A stretch of DNA of 40,036 bases from Gammaproteobacteria bacterium (GTDB lineage: Bacteria > Pseudomonadota > Gammaproteobacteria > GRL18), in the NCBI GenBank assembly GCA_026196615.1, contig JAPHSW010000003.1:1-40036 (forward strand). The letters are read 5' to 3'. Position numbers and translations under genes: made by a program. Under the pieces are notes generated by a model that saw only the letters and a program-made list of their open reading frames with translations, made no database searches and was not told the DNA's origin. The number at the start of each line of letters is the position of its first letter. Within the stretch, counting starts at the first letter, position 1. Shown piece by piece: positions 25,097-35,600 of the stretch.

Positions 25097-26011
25097 ATGA
25101 CTAATGAAACATCTCATAGCGTTGAATGTGACAATTTAAAAGCACAAATAAAACAATTAAAGAATGAATTGGATCAGGTGACCAATGATTTACTAAAGCA
25201 TGAATATGAAGGTGGAATGGCAGAAATGTCTGTTGGGGTTTTACATAATATTGGTAATACATTGACCCCTTCTAAAATTGCAATTTCAATGTTGTTACAA
25301 CGTTTGGATAAAAGTCCATTACGAACACATCTAAAAAAAATACTTCAGCCTCTAGAAAATGTGATCCCTGATAGTAATTTGCCAGAAAATGAAAAACAAA
25401 AATTGCTAAAAATCATTCAAATTTTACCAGGAAGCCTTGAAGAAGAGTATGAACAAAATATTTTAGATGTGGAAAAAATTAGAGATAAGCAAGAACATAT
25501 TGCCAGTATCATTGCCTTGCATATGCGTTATTCGCACCTTAAAGTCGATTATTGTGAGGTGAGTGTATCACGTATTATTGATGATGCAGTCAGTATACAA
25601 AGTGAATCTATCAGTAAGCGAAAAATTGAAATTATTAAAGAAATTGAAGAAATACCCTATATTAAAATTCAGGAATCAAAATTATTACAGATTTTTGTAA
25701 ACTTATTAAAGAATGCCTATGAGTCGATTGACTTAAATCCTGAGAGCAATAAACAAATTTGTTTGAAAGCATATGTGGATGAAAATTCAAATAATCAGGT
25801 TATTGTTAAAATAAAAGATACGGGTATTGGATTTAGTGCCGGAGCAGAGAAGAATTTTTTTGATTTTGGATATACTTCAAAATCAGAAGGATCTGGTTTT
25901 GGTTTACATTTTTGTGCTAACTTCTTAAAAAGTATTGATGGGCATATTATTGCTCAAAGTGAAGGCGAAGGTAAAGGGGCTGAATTTACCATTTATTTAC
26001 CAATAAATTAG
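25097..26011 (+). CDS. Cytoplasmic histidine kinase-like protein (HATPase)
   Basis: This 304-residue protein has an N-terminal coiled coil (about 10-40), a non-canonical H-box GVLHNIGNTLTP with candidate phospho-acceptor H50, a helical region, and a C-terminal HATPase domain. The nucleotide-binding boxes are visible: N-box NLLKNAYESI, G1 DTGIGF, FGYTSK and G2 GSGFGLHFC. It has no membrane segment and no recognised sensor domain. It lies 16 bp after the hybrid kinase and 10 bp before a response regulator, so it may relay within this array. Confidence 0.85.
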   Translation: MTNETSHSVECDNLKAQIKQLKNELDQVTNDLLKHEYEGGMAEMSVGVLHNIGNTLTPSKIAISMLLQRLDKSPLRTHLKKILQPLENVIPDSNLPENEKQKLLKIIQILPGSLEEEYEQNILDVEKIRDKQEHIASIIALHMRYSHLKVDYCEVSVSRIIDDAVSIQSESISKRKIEIIKEIEEIPYIKIQESKLLQIFVNLLKNAYESIDLNPESNKQICLKAYVDENSNNQVIVKIKDTGIGFSAGAEKNFFDFGYTSKSEGSGFGLHFCANFLKSIDGHIIAQSEGEGKGAEFTIYLPIN

Positions 26012-26021
26012 GACAAGTATC

Positions 26022-27056
26022 ATGCCTTATAATAATCGTGTTTTAGTCATTGATGACGATCCAGCTATCTTAACCATTTTTGAAACTATACTTAGGCCGA
26101 AGCAAACGACAAAAGAAATGTCTAACCTGAGTCTTTTGACTGATTTGCTTAATGATAGTGAAGATGATGAAGAACAGAGTCACAACATTATTAAGCGAGA
26201 GTTTGATGTTGATCTTGCTAAACAGGGAGAAGAAGGTTATGAAATGGTTAAACAAGCCATTGCAGAAGGAAAACCTTATAGTGTGCTGTTTACTGATATG
26301 CGAATGCCTCCAGGTTGGGATGGTATAAAAACAGCACGTGAAGTTCGTTCGATTGATCCAAGTATTGAAATTATTATTGTCACTGCATATTCTGATGCAC
26401 CTGTGTCAGAGATAGTAAAACAAGTTGGATTTACTGATCGTCTACTCTACCTGAAAAAACCCTTTGATGATGAGGAAGTACTTCAATTAGCCGATTCACT
26501 TTCTATGCGTTGGAACCTTGAAGTAAAAGTTAAAGGTATGATGAGTATTCTTGAAGGTATGATTGATAGCTTTTTTAGACTTAAAACCGCTTTTTATACC
26601 AGTGAAGAAATAGAACCTTTTTTACGTGAAACACTGATTCATATCAGTGAGTTTTTAGATACTCCTGATGTTTTTGTAGTACGATTTCAGGATGGACATA
26701 TCACTATGAAAATTGGTCTAGGGCGTTTTGCTAATGGCATTTTTGATACGGATGATCTCAAAGAAATGCTAAGCAATATTACTTCAAATGATCCGATTAC
26801 TAGCGTTTTACGTATTGATCAATATATTATTATGCCTATTAATCTGCAAAAATGTCAGGATGTTATTGTGGGGTTAATGAGTGAACGTGAAATTGAAGGT
26901 GCTGATAAATTGTTAGATGTTCTAGCCAGGGACATGTCTAGAGTTTTTGAGACGGTGACAACACTTTCAGATCTTCGTGCCGAGCTTGATGAAAAAGACC
27001 AACGTATTAAACAATTGGAAGCTAAGGTTGAATTACTACAAGATGATACAAAATAG
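26022..27056 (+). CDS. Response regulator with inserted receiver domain (paralog 1)
   Basis: This 344-residue protein has a receiver domain (about 5-165) interrupted by an acidic insertion (about 27-58). The phospho-acceptor is D92 in FTDMRMPPGWDG and a KKPFDDEE segment follows. The roughly 170-residue C-terminal part is of unknown fold, possibly GAF-like (PDVFVVRFQDGHITMKIGLG), ending in a coiled coil. There is no DNA-binding or known output domain. Its start has AGGACAAG upstream. It is paralogous to the next gene along its whole length. Confidence 0.85.
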   Translation: MPYNNRVLVIDDDPAILTIFETILRPKQTTKEMSNLSLLTDLLNDSEDDEEQSHNIIKREFDVDLAKQGEEGYEMVKQAIAEGKPYSVLFTDMRMPPGWDGIKTAREVRSIDPSIEIIIVTAYSDAPVSEIVKQVGFTDRLLYLKKPFDDEEVLQLADSLSMRWNLEVKVKGMMSILEGMIDSFFRLKTAFYTSEEIEPFLRETLIHISEFLDTPDVFVVRFQDGHITMKIGLGRFANGIFDTDDLKEMLSNITSNDPITSVLRIDQYIIMPINLQKCQDVIVGLMSEREIEGADKLLDVLARDMSRVFETVTTLSDLRAELDEKDQRIKQLEAKVELLQDDTK

Positions 27057-27130
27057 TTATTTGATTTACTTTGAAATCTTGTTCTCTACAAGAGTATTCA
27101 CCTTAAACTATGAATAATAAAGAGTAAAAA

Positions 27131-28168
27131 ATGGATTACAATAATCGAATCTTGATCATTGATGATGATAAATGCATTCTGGATATTTTTTCTTCGGTTT
27201 TGACAAATGCTGACTCACCAAGCAAATCAGAAAATTTAGCACAGCTATCAAAACTCATGGAAAAGGACACTGTTTCCAGACAGAAAAGAGTACGATGTTT
27301 TGAAGTTGATACCGCTCAACAAGGTGAAGAAGGTTTCAATAAGGTTCGCTTATCATTAGCAGAAGGTAAGCCCTATAGCGTCATTTTTACGGATATGAGA
27401 ATGCCACCTGGATGGGATGGTGCAAAAACAGCTCAAGAAATCCGTAAAATTGATCCCCAAGTTGAAATTATTGTTGTGACTGCTTATTCTGATACCAGTA
27501 TTGCACAAATAGTGAAACAGGTTCGTTTTACTGATCGATTACTGTACCTGAAAAAACCATTTGATGATGAGGAAATCCTGCAACTCTCAGACTCTCTTTC
27601 TATGCGTTGGAATCTGGAAACAAAGGTCCAGGGTATGGTTTCAGCATTAGAAACTATGATTGATCGGTGTTATGAACTGAATTTGACTCAATATCAGGAA
27701 GACAGTATTTATCCTTTTTTGAAACAGGCAATAGAACATGTTTCCAATTTTTTAGAGACAAAAGATGTGCTCATTGTTCGTGTTGAAAACGGCAGAATTG
27801 TTCTGAAAGTTGGTTTAGGATGCTTTGAGAAAGAATATATGGGAAAAAATAATTTTGACAATATTCTTTCTGAATTAGTTGATAAAGTCCCAATGACTCG
27901 TATTTTACAAACCTCCATTTTTACGGTATTGCCAATGTCTGGACAACGTTGGAATGGATTTATGGTTGGTTTGTCTTCTCAGTTTCAAATAGAAGGTACT
28001 AGTAAACTTCTAGGGATCTTGGCACTTAATATTACTAAACTGTTTGATATCATTTCTATGGTGACGAATCTTCAAGAAAGTAGTCATCGTAAAGATAAAG
28101 AGATAAAAGCACTACAGGAACAACTTAAACAGTATGAAGAGAATTCAAAAAAAACTAAAGTTAAATGA
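27131..28168 (+). CDS. Response regulator with inserted receiver domain (paralog 2)
   Basis: This 345-residue protein shares the architecture of the preceding gene: receiver with insertion (about 27-55), D88 in FTDMRMPPGWDG, KKPFDDEE, the block LSDSLSMRWNLETKVQGM, and the same C-terminal region ending in a charged coiled coil. It lies 74 bp after its paralog. The inserted loop and the C-terminal part diverge most, as expected if the copies have different partners. The output is unknown. Confidence 0.85.
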   Translation: MDYNNRILIIDDDKCILDIFSSVLTNADSPSKSENLAQLSKLMEKDTVSRQKRVRCFEVDTAQQGEEGFNKVRLSLAEGKPYSVIFTDMRMPPGWDGAKTAQEIRKIDPQVEIIVVTAYSDTSIAQIVKQVRFTDRLLYLKKPFDDEEILQLSDSLSMRWNLETKVQGMVSALETMIDRCYELNLTQYQEDSIYPFLKQAIEHVSNFLETKDVLIVRVENGRIVLKVGLGCFEKEYMGKNNFDNILSELVDKVPMTRILQTSIFTVLPMSGQRWNGFMVGLSSQFQIEGTSKLLGILALNITKLFDIISMVTNLQESSHRKDKEIKALQEQLKQYEENSKKTKVK

Positions 28169-28283
28169 AGTAAAACGCCTCCACTACCGACGTAATAAAA
28201 AAGAAAAGTAGCTCACATTTTTTTCATAAAGTGCATGAAGATGTCTATTTAAGTTTATTGAACTTTTAACTGAATTGGTTTAG

Positions 28284-31200
28284 TTAATTTAGTCGTTTTA
28301 AACCCACGTCGTGCAACCATTGCTGTGATGAAATAGGGCGGCTAAAGTAAAAGCCCTGTAGATAATCAATACCAATACCAGTTAACTTATCTTTAATGTT
28401 TTCTGTTTCGACAAATTCTGCAATTGTCATGACATCAATAACCTGAGCAATTTGATGGATGGATTCAACAATGGTGAGATCGAGCAAATCATCTTTGATA
28501 TCTTTTACAATATCACCGTCAATCTTTAAAAAATCAATAGGCAATTGACGTAAATAACCAAATGAACTCATACCAGAACCAAAATCATCCAGAGAAAAGA
28601 GACAGCCGATTTCTTTTAATTTATTAATAAATTTTAGTGCTTGATGAAAGCGAGAAATAGCCGCAGTTTCAGTGACTTCAAAACAGAATTTATTCGGTGC
28701 TATTCCAGTACTTTCTATCTTCTGAATAAAAAATTCAGTCAGTTCTTTTTGAATGATTGTTTGACCTGATAAATTGATACAAATGATGGGTAGCTTATCT
28801 CCTTGATCTTTAGCCTGGTTTTCTATGAGAGTTTTACATAACTCAGAAAAAACCCAACAATCAATTTTATCAGCAATATTAAATCGTTCAGCAATAGGCA
28901 AAAAAGATCCTGGTAACAACCAGTCAGAGTCATCCTTGCCTCGCATTCTTATGAGAACTTCCCATAAACTACCGTTTGAATTTTGAGTTGCTACAATTGG
29001 TTGAAAAAATAAACCAAAATTGTCTTGTTCAAGACTTTGATGTATCAAAGACGTTTGCATTATTTGACGGTGTACATTAACATCACCATCTTCATAATTA
29101 CCTATCACTTTGACCTGATTTCGACCCGCATCTTTGGCGCCATAACAGGCAGCATCTGCCTGGCTCAAAATTTCCTGTGGACTTTGAGTACTATCTGTTA
29201 CGAGGGCGATTCCAATTGAAATTCCAATTCGAAATAGTTTATTTTCATAAGTGAAACGAAAATCATTGACCTGTTTGATGATATTATCAGCGATATATTC
29301 TGCTTGTTCAACGGGACAATTTTCGATTAGTATTGCAAACTCATCACCGCCTAAACGGGCCAAAGTGTCTCGACTTCGAATCGATTCGGAAAGCTTATGG
29401 CTGAGCTGAGATAGCAGTTCATCTCCAGCCAAATGTCCACAGCTGTCGTTGACCAGTTTAAACTGATCTAAATCCAGAAATAGCAATGCATGCTTTTGAG
29501 CATATTGTTTTGTTCGGCTAATGGCTAGTTCAAGACGGTTAAACAATTCATGTCGATTGACTAGTCCTGTTAATGAATCATGTTTATTTTCCCATTGAAT
29601 TTTTTTCTCGATTTGAACTCGTTCAGAGACATCACGAAAAACCAGTACAAAGCCTTCAGAATCAGAATGAGTAAATGAAGTAATTTGAAACTCAATATGT
29701 TTAACTGAATTATTTTGACTGAGAATAGCAATATTCGGTGGGCTATTAATGAATGAAAAATAATCAATTGGAGAAGCATTATCTTCATTGATGAGCGGTA
29801 ATATATTACTTGTTTGACAGTGCATGAGTGCATTATGAGATATATTTATAAATGACTGCACTCTCTGATTAAAATAGATGACTTCCATATTTTTATCTAA
29901 ACGAAGCACGGCATCACTGATTGCATTTAAAGTGACTTGAGCATTGACCTCATTCGTAGCGATTAATATATTTTTTTGCTGAATTTCATCATTAACGGTT
30001 AATAATTCTTCATTGGTTGATTGTAATTCTTCATTAGTAGATTGTAGTTCTTCATTGGTCGTTTGTAGTTCTTCATTAGATGATTGCAACTCTTCATTAA
30101 TGATTTGCAGCTCTTCATTTGACTCCTGCAATTGAATATTGGCTGTCTCTAATTCCTGAATAACTGTCTGTAATGTTTCTTGAGTTGCTGTTAACTCTTG
30201 CTCTAATTGTTGAGCTCGGTGTGAATTGACTGATTCATTAGCGTTAGTCTCAATAACATCATCAGGGCAAATAAAATTGGTCGGCTCTTTATGACTAACA
30301 AAAGAAATGATAGCCCATTTAGACTCAATATCACTAAAAGGAGTAACTACTAATTGGATTTTTAGCTCAGAAGAATTTTCAACTTGCTTGTTTATTTCGG
30401 ACAGCTTATGAGTATTGCCCTCAATTTGCATATTGAGTCGTCGCATTTTATATAATAATGCTTTTAATTCAGCTTGTAGTGCACTATTAATAAGGCTAAA
30501 AATGAGTAAGTCAGTATCACCACCACGAAATTGTAAAAAATCTTTTGCATCATCAGTAATATAATGAATTTTATTATGATCATCAATAATTGCACTAGCA
30601 GGTGAAAAATGCTTGCTTAACTCTCTAAAAATAATATTTTCCAGTTCACCTTCTTGTTCTTGTTTATGCGTTGGGAGAGAAGAGGTTGCAATACTTTTAA
30701 CTGGGAAATGCATAAACGGTAAGGTAATACGTTTATGTGATAATGGTTTTTTCTGATAGAGTCGGGCACTTTTATTCAGGCAATCAAATAAGGTATTATC
30801 ATTAACAGCCTCTGAAATTCCCAAAAAAAGAATACCATTAGACAATAGTGAATAATGAAATACATCATTAATTTGTTTTTGTAATACCGAATTAAAATAG
30901 ATGAGTAAGTTCCGGCAGCTGATTAAATTAATACGAGAAAATGGTGGTTCTTTAATAAGATTGTGTCGGGCAAAAGTAATCTGGTTGCGAATGCGATCAA
31001 TGATTTGACATTGATCGCCTTTTTGAGAAAAATAGCTTTGTAGTAATGAATAGGGTAAATTTTGCAGTGTCTCTTTTGCATAGCTCCCAACACGAGCAAC
31101 TTGCAAAGAAGCTTCATCCAAATCTGTGGCAAAGATTTGATAGGAAAAGTTATAACGATTATCTGTTAATTTACACTGTTTTCTAGCTTCTTCCATTAAT

Positions 31201-32177
31201 ATGGCAATACTATAAGCTTCTTCACCTGTTGCACATCCTGCTACCCAGATTCGGATAGGTTCATTACTATGGTGTTCATTAACCATCTTCTGAATGTTTT
31301 CGGACAGTTTTTCAAAAGGGGATTCATCCCTAAAAAATTCTGTTACTGGAATTAAAACATCGGAAATAAATTGCGCAGATTCACCATCGGTCTGTTCAAG
31401 AAATTTGGCATAATCTTCCATCTTATGGATGTTATTTTGTTCCATACGTCGATGAATACGGCGTGAAATAGTTGACGGCTTATATTGTGCCAGATCAAGT
31501 CCAGATTGTTTGTGAGTTAACTGAATGATTTTATGATAGGCAACATGTTCAGATGGACTGCTCGTGCGATTAGAAAATTCTAGATTGCCACGACAAATTT
31601 CTTCCAAACGTTGAGCAATTGCTTCAGGAGACAACACAATATCAACGGCATGAGCCTGAATGCTGGTTAAGGGCATGACCTCATAGCTGGCAGTAGTTGG
31701 ATCCTGAGCAATAGTGACCCCTTCAGCAGATTTAATAGCTATCAGACCACTGGTTCCATCATTACCTGTACCTGATAAAATAATACCAACAGCCTGGCTG
31801 CCTTCGCTAACAGCCAAAGAATTAAAAAGACGATTGATATTCGGTCTGGCAGAGTTTTTTTCCATCGGAGACAACATGATAATACGGCCATTTTCAATGA
31901 CTGCATCATGATCGGCTGTTACCACATAAAGTGTGTCAGGTTCAGGAGTGGTGATATCTTCAAGAGCTACGACAGGTAAAGTCGTTTTATGGCTAAGCAA
32001 TTCAGGCAATAATGACTGTCTGTCTGGGGCACAATGTTGAGCGACAACATAATAATAGCCCAGATTGCTGGGTAAGTGACTGACAAGAGAGCTCAATGCC
32101 TCTAAGCCACCCGCTGATGCGCCAATGGCAATGAAAAAAGGTTTACTGTTTTTTTTATTTTCTAATTTTGACGTCAT
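28284..32177 (-). CDS. CheB-CheR-PAS-GGDEF-EAL fusion protein
   Basis: This 1,297-residue protein begins with a CheB methylesterase domain (about 12-195; S21 in GASAGG, H48, D140 in GTGNDG) without the usual receiver domain. A CheR methyltransferase follows (about 205-470; SAM motif in WVAGCATGEEAYS), then a coiled coil of seven heptads (687-735), a PAS domain, GGDEF (RLGGDEF, 943-947, I-site RSRD) and EAL. The EAL motif reads EVL (1073-1075) while DDFGSGMSSFGYL is kept. CheB-CheR-PAS fusions are a known family thought to link methylation-type chemistry to signalling; adding c-di-GMP domains is less common. It faces the receiver array convergently and the NRPS-PKS gene divergently. The target is unknown. 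Confidence 0.9.
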   Translation of the reverse strand: MTSKLENKKNSKPFFIAIGASAGGLEALSSLVSHLPSNLGYYYVVAQHCAPDRQSLLPELLSHKTTLPVVALEDITTPEPDTLYVVTADHDAVIENGRIIMLSPMEKNSARPNINRLFNSLAVSEGSQAVGIILSGTGNDGTSGLIAIKSAEGVTIAQDPTTASYEVMPLTSIQAHAVDIVLSPEAIAQRLEEICRGNLEFSNRTSSPSEHVAYHKIIQLTHKQSGLDLAQYKPSTISRRIHRRMEQNNIHKMEDYAKFLEQTDGESAQFISDVLIPVTEFFRDESPFEKLSENIQKMVNEHHSNEPIRIWVAGCATGEEAYSIAILMEEARKQCKLTDNRYNFSYQIFATDLDEASLQVARVGSYAKETLQNLPYSLLQSYFSQKGDQCQIIDRIRNQITFARHNLIKEPPFSRINLISCRNLLIYFNSVLQKQINDVFHYSLLSNGILFLGISEAVNDNTLFDCLNKSARLYQKKPLSHKRITLPFMHFPVKSIATSSLPTHKQEQEGELENIIFRELSKHFSPASAIIDDHNKIHYITDDAKDFLQFRGGDTDLLIFSLINSALQAELKALLYKMRRLNMQIEGNTHKLSEINKQVENSSELKIQLVVTPFSDIESKWAIISFVSHKEPTNFICPDDVIETNANESVNSHRAQQLEQELTATQETLQTVIQELETANIQLQESNEELQIINEELQSSNEELQTTNEELQSTNEELQSTNEELLTVNDEIQQKNILIATNEVNAQVTLNAISDAVLRLDKNMEVIYFNQRVQSFINISHNALMHCQTSNILPLINEDNASPIDYFSFINSPPNIAILSQNNSVKHIEFQITSFTHSDSEGFVLVFRDVSERVQIEKKIQWENKHDSLTGLVNRHELFNRLELAISRTKQYAQKHALLFLDLDQFKLVNDSCGHLAGDELLSQLSHKLSESIRSRDTLARLGGDEFAILIENCPVEQAEYIADNIIKQVNDFRFTYENKLFRIGISIGIALVTDSTQSPQEILSQADAACYGAKDAGRNQVKVIGNYEDGDVNVHRQIMQTSLIHQSLEQDNFGLFFQPIVATQNSNGSLWEVLIRMRGKDDSDWLLPGSFLPIAERFNIADKIDCWVFSELCKTLIENQAKDQGDKLPIICINLSGQTIIQKELTEFFIQKIESTGIAPNKFCFEVTETAAISRFHQALKFINKLKEIGCLFSLDDFGSGMSSFGYLRQLPIDFLKIDGDIVKDIKDDLLDLTIVESIHQIAQVIDVMTIAEFVETENIKDKLTGIGIDYLQGFYFSRPISSQQWLHDVGLKRLN
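29973..30119 (-). repeat. Heptad repeat coding for NEELQxx coiled coil
   Basis: Seven consecutive 21-bp units encode NEELQII, NEELQSS, NEELQTT, NEELQST, NEELQST, NEELLTV and NDEIQQK (residues 687-735 of the CheB-CheR fusion). This forms a signalling-helix coiled coil typical of CheB-CheR-PAS fusion proteins. Confidence 0.9.
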
Positions 32178-32187
32178 AAAAACCTAC

Positions 32188-32204
32188 ATCTGATTCCATC
32201 AGAT
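32188..32204. promoter_or_regulatory. Operator-like dyad upstream of the CheB-CheR fusion
   Basis: ATCTGAT (32188-32194) and ATCAGAT (32198-32204) form a perfect 7-bp inverted repeat with a 3-bp spacer, 10 bp before the minus-strand ATG. A TATAAT follows on the plus strand at 32207-32212, facing the NRPS-PKS gene about 160 bp away. It could be a repressor site or an mRNA hairpin that affects translation; no family is recognised. Confidence 0.4.
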
Positions 32205-32372
32205 TTTATAATGGCCAATTCACCTGATACTAGTGAGGCCTTATATTAGCATGTTCAAGCTGATAAACCACTATCTGATTTATTTTCTTTTTTGTAAGTC
32301 AAATCCTACTTTTTTTTGTAAAATTTTACTACACTTAATCGAGTCACTTTATAAAGAAAACAGGAAATAGTA

Positions 32373-32690
32373 ATGGCTTTTTCAGTAGAAGGTTCTGAAC
32401 GTAAAATAATTATAAAAAATCAAGAGATTCAGCCAGAAGAAATTGAGGCGATATTATTAAACTATCCATCTGTTATTGATTGCCGTGTACTGGTAAAAGA
32501 GTGTGATGGCAACGGTTCGCAATTAGTGGCTTATATTGTGACAAAAGAAACATTTTCAGAGGAAAAGTTACACCAATTCCTGAAAAATCAACGACCTAAC
32601 AAAATATTACCAATTGCTTATATTTCTATAACAAATATGCCATTGACTGATTCAGGCTGTATTGATGAAGATGCTTTGCGAACGCTTATT
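32373..32690 (+). other. N-terminal Asub-like segment of the NRPS-PKS
   Basis: Residues 8-105 align with the region from A8 to A10 of adenylation domains (KIIIKNQEIQPEEIEAIL to MPLTDSGCIDEDAL), yet no A core precedes them and Cys replaces the catalytic A10 Lys. This fits the first half of the split pseudo-Asub described for keto-acid modules of depsipeptide synthetases. Confidence 0.65.
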
Positions 32691-35600
32691 GTCATTAATG
32701 ATAATTTGATTGAATCTTGGGATTCTGAACTAAAAAACATATCAGAACTGCAACAATATGCCGTTACAGTACAAGATAAAAATATTCAATGTGATCCTCT
32801 GCATTTGCAGCATTTATGCCCAAAATGGACTTCAAAACTTGATAATGAAGAATTAGAAGACATTGATTTTGAAGAAGGCGAAGCATCTGATGTGCTTGCC
32901 TTAAGCGATGGCGGTCCATTGAATTTTGATAAGTCATTGCCACAAACATTGTCTGAAGCTTTTGCACAGGCTCAAAAACACAAAAGTAGTGGTCTTATTT
33001 ATGTGCAACAAGATGGTTCAGATGTCTTTATCAGTTATACAGAATTATTTTTTCAAGCTAAAAAAATTGTAACAGGTCTTGAACAAAAAGGCTTGAAAGC
33101 CAATGATGTTGTGATTTTACAACTCACGTCATTAGATGAGTTTGTTACCGTATTTTGGGCTTGTTTACTGGCTGGAGTTATTCCATTGACAGTGGCTATT
33201 GCACCTACTTATGAAAGCAAGAATGGTGTTTTGGATAAGCTGTTTAATGCCTGGGATTTACTAAAACGACCACCCATCATCAGTAGTGAAGAGTTGCTAA
33301 GAGGCCTTGATGATTTTCAGGCTGTTTATGAACTGGAGCAATTGAATACGCTGTCTATTCTTGAGCTTAATAATCATGAAGCTGCAACCTCCTGGTATAA
33401 AAGTTCACCTGAAGAAATTGCATTTTTACAACTTTCATCGGGTAGTACTGGTGTTTCCAAATGCATTCCTGAAACTCATCGAGCTGTTATTTCTCACATT
33501 CAGGCTGCGACTCAAGTTAATCAATATCATAGTCACCATGTGAGTCTTAACTGGTTGCCGATGGATCATGTTGGTCCCTTACTAATGTATCACGTTAGAG
33601 ATGTCTACCTGGGCATTAGGCAAGTTCAGGTACCACCGAATATGATCCTTAATGATCCGACGTTATGGCTGGACTATTTAGAGCAATATCAAGTCACTCA
33701 TACCTGGTGTGCTAACTTTGGCTATAAGCGAGTAAATGACTGTTTGTTAGATCATCCTCATAAGCTTTGGGATTTGTCTTCCGTCCAGGTGTTTTGTAAT
33801 GCAGGTGAGCAAGTAACCTTATCTGTGTTACAGGATTTTATTTTACTGACTCAGAATTTTCAACTCAATATTGATGCCATTCAGCCTGCCTACGGTATGG
33901 CTGAAGCAGCTACTGCATTGACCTTTTGTAATAAATTTGATTTAAAACACCATGTTCATCACATTGAAAAAGTGTCTCTCAATGGAAATTTGAGTAAAGT
34001 TGAAAAAGAAGATGCTGATACGGTGGCTTTCATTGTTCAGGGGCCACCATCACCAGGCATGAAAATTCGTATTGTTGATAAAAATAACCAAATACTTCAA
34101 GAAAGAAAAATTGGTCATGTCCAATTGACCGGTGAAACCATAATGGCAGGTTATATTGATAATGATGAGGCCAATCAGGAAGCCTTCAGTGAAGATGGTT
34201 GGTACAACACAGGTGATCTTGGTTTTTTACTTGATGGTGAACTGACGATCACTGGGCGTGAAAAAGATTTAATTGTGGTTTATGGTGCCAATTATTATTG
34301 TGCTGACATTGAAGCAGTTGTTAATGATATTCCTGGTGTGTTACCTACTTTTGTCGCTGCAACTGGTGTTGATGCAGAGTCAGGAACAGAACAACTGGCA
34401 ATTTTCTTTGTCCCTTTACGTGAAAAATTAATTCGTAATATTAGTTTATTGGAAATCATAAAAACTCAGGTGACTTTGTTATTAGGGATTAATCCATCTT
34501 ATGTTATTCCTTTGAGTGAAGCTGATTTCCCTAAAACAACAAGTGGAAAAATACAACGTGCTAAATTAAAGAATCATTTACTCAACGGTGAATATGCATC
34601 GATTCTTCAAGAAATTGATTGTTATCAAAGAAATGAAAATACACTGCCAAACTGGTTTTTTAAGTCACACTGGCGACCTCATCAGATCGAAATATTTAGG
34701 TCTGATTATCCCAAAGGGCCCTATCTTATTTTTGTAGATGAATATGGATTGGGTCGATCTTTAGCAAAAGAATTACGTGATGAAAATGAATGTATTATCG
34801 TTGAAATAGGTGATGATTATGAACAAGTAAATCATCATCACTATCGTATTGTACCCAATAATACCGAACACTATCACCTGCTTTTCACTAGTCTGGTCAG
34901 CCATCATATTAATGTTTGTCAAATTCTCCATTTATGGAACTACAAGAGCAGTGAAGATATTACTTCACTGGCTGAATTAGAAATCACTCAGAAGTGGGTG
35001 ATGTGTAACTTTCTTCTACTTATTCAAAATATAATCAGACATCATGATTATGAACAGACAGTACAGTTATATGTTGTATCCAGTGATACACAAGTCGTTA
35101 GTGATTTGGATAAAGCTTATTATGAACGTTCTACTTTGTCAGGATTAATAAAAACACTGCCTCAAGAAGTCTCCTGGTTACAATGTCGTCATATTGATAT
35201 CCCTGTTCCCGTTAACGATAAAATTGACAAAGCTCATAATGCATCCATTATTTTGAGTGAGCTAAGAACCATTGTAAATGAACAGGAAGTCGCTTATCGA
35301 GATGGACAACGTTATATTAAACGTTTGAAACTAATTGAGTTTTCTCGTCCAACGGAAAAAAATATACCTTTAAAAAAAGGCGGAGTTTATCTTGTTAGTG
35401 GTGGCCTGGGACATGTAGGTTTATTAATATCACAGATGTTACTAGAGCGTTATGAAGCGCGTCTAATTATTATTGGTCGTACTGATTTAGGTGATATTCA
35501 AGATACAGAACATAGTGATGAAAACATTGGTAATCGTTATAATGCAGTACAGTTTCTGCAGCAGTTTCCAGGTGATTTTCGATATTATAGTGTAGGTGTT

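Noticed and set aside
28169-28283. Bidirectional terminator between the convergent receiver array and CheB-CheR fusion
   Set aside because: Only a 6-bp stem with a 10-nt loop (TTAACT/AGTTAA) is visible, without a good T-run, so it was not listed as a terminator.
29973-30119. Short tandem repeat as a possible CRISPR or phase-variable tract
   Set aside because: The 21-bp units keep the reading frame and encode a known type of signalling coiled coil; they lack spacers and exact repetition.
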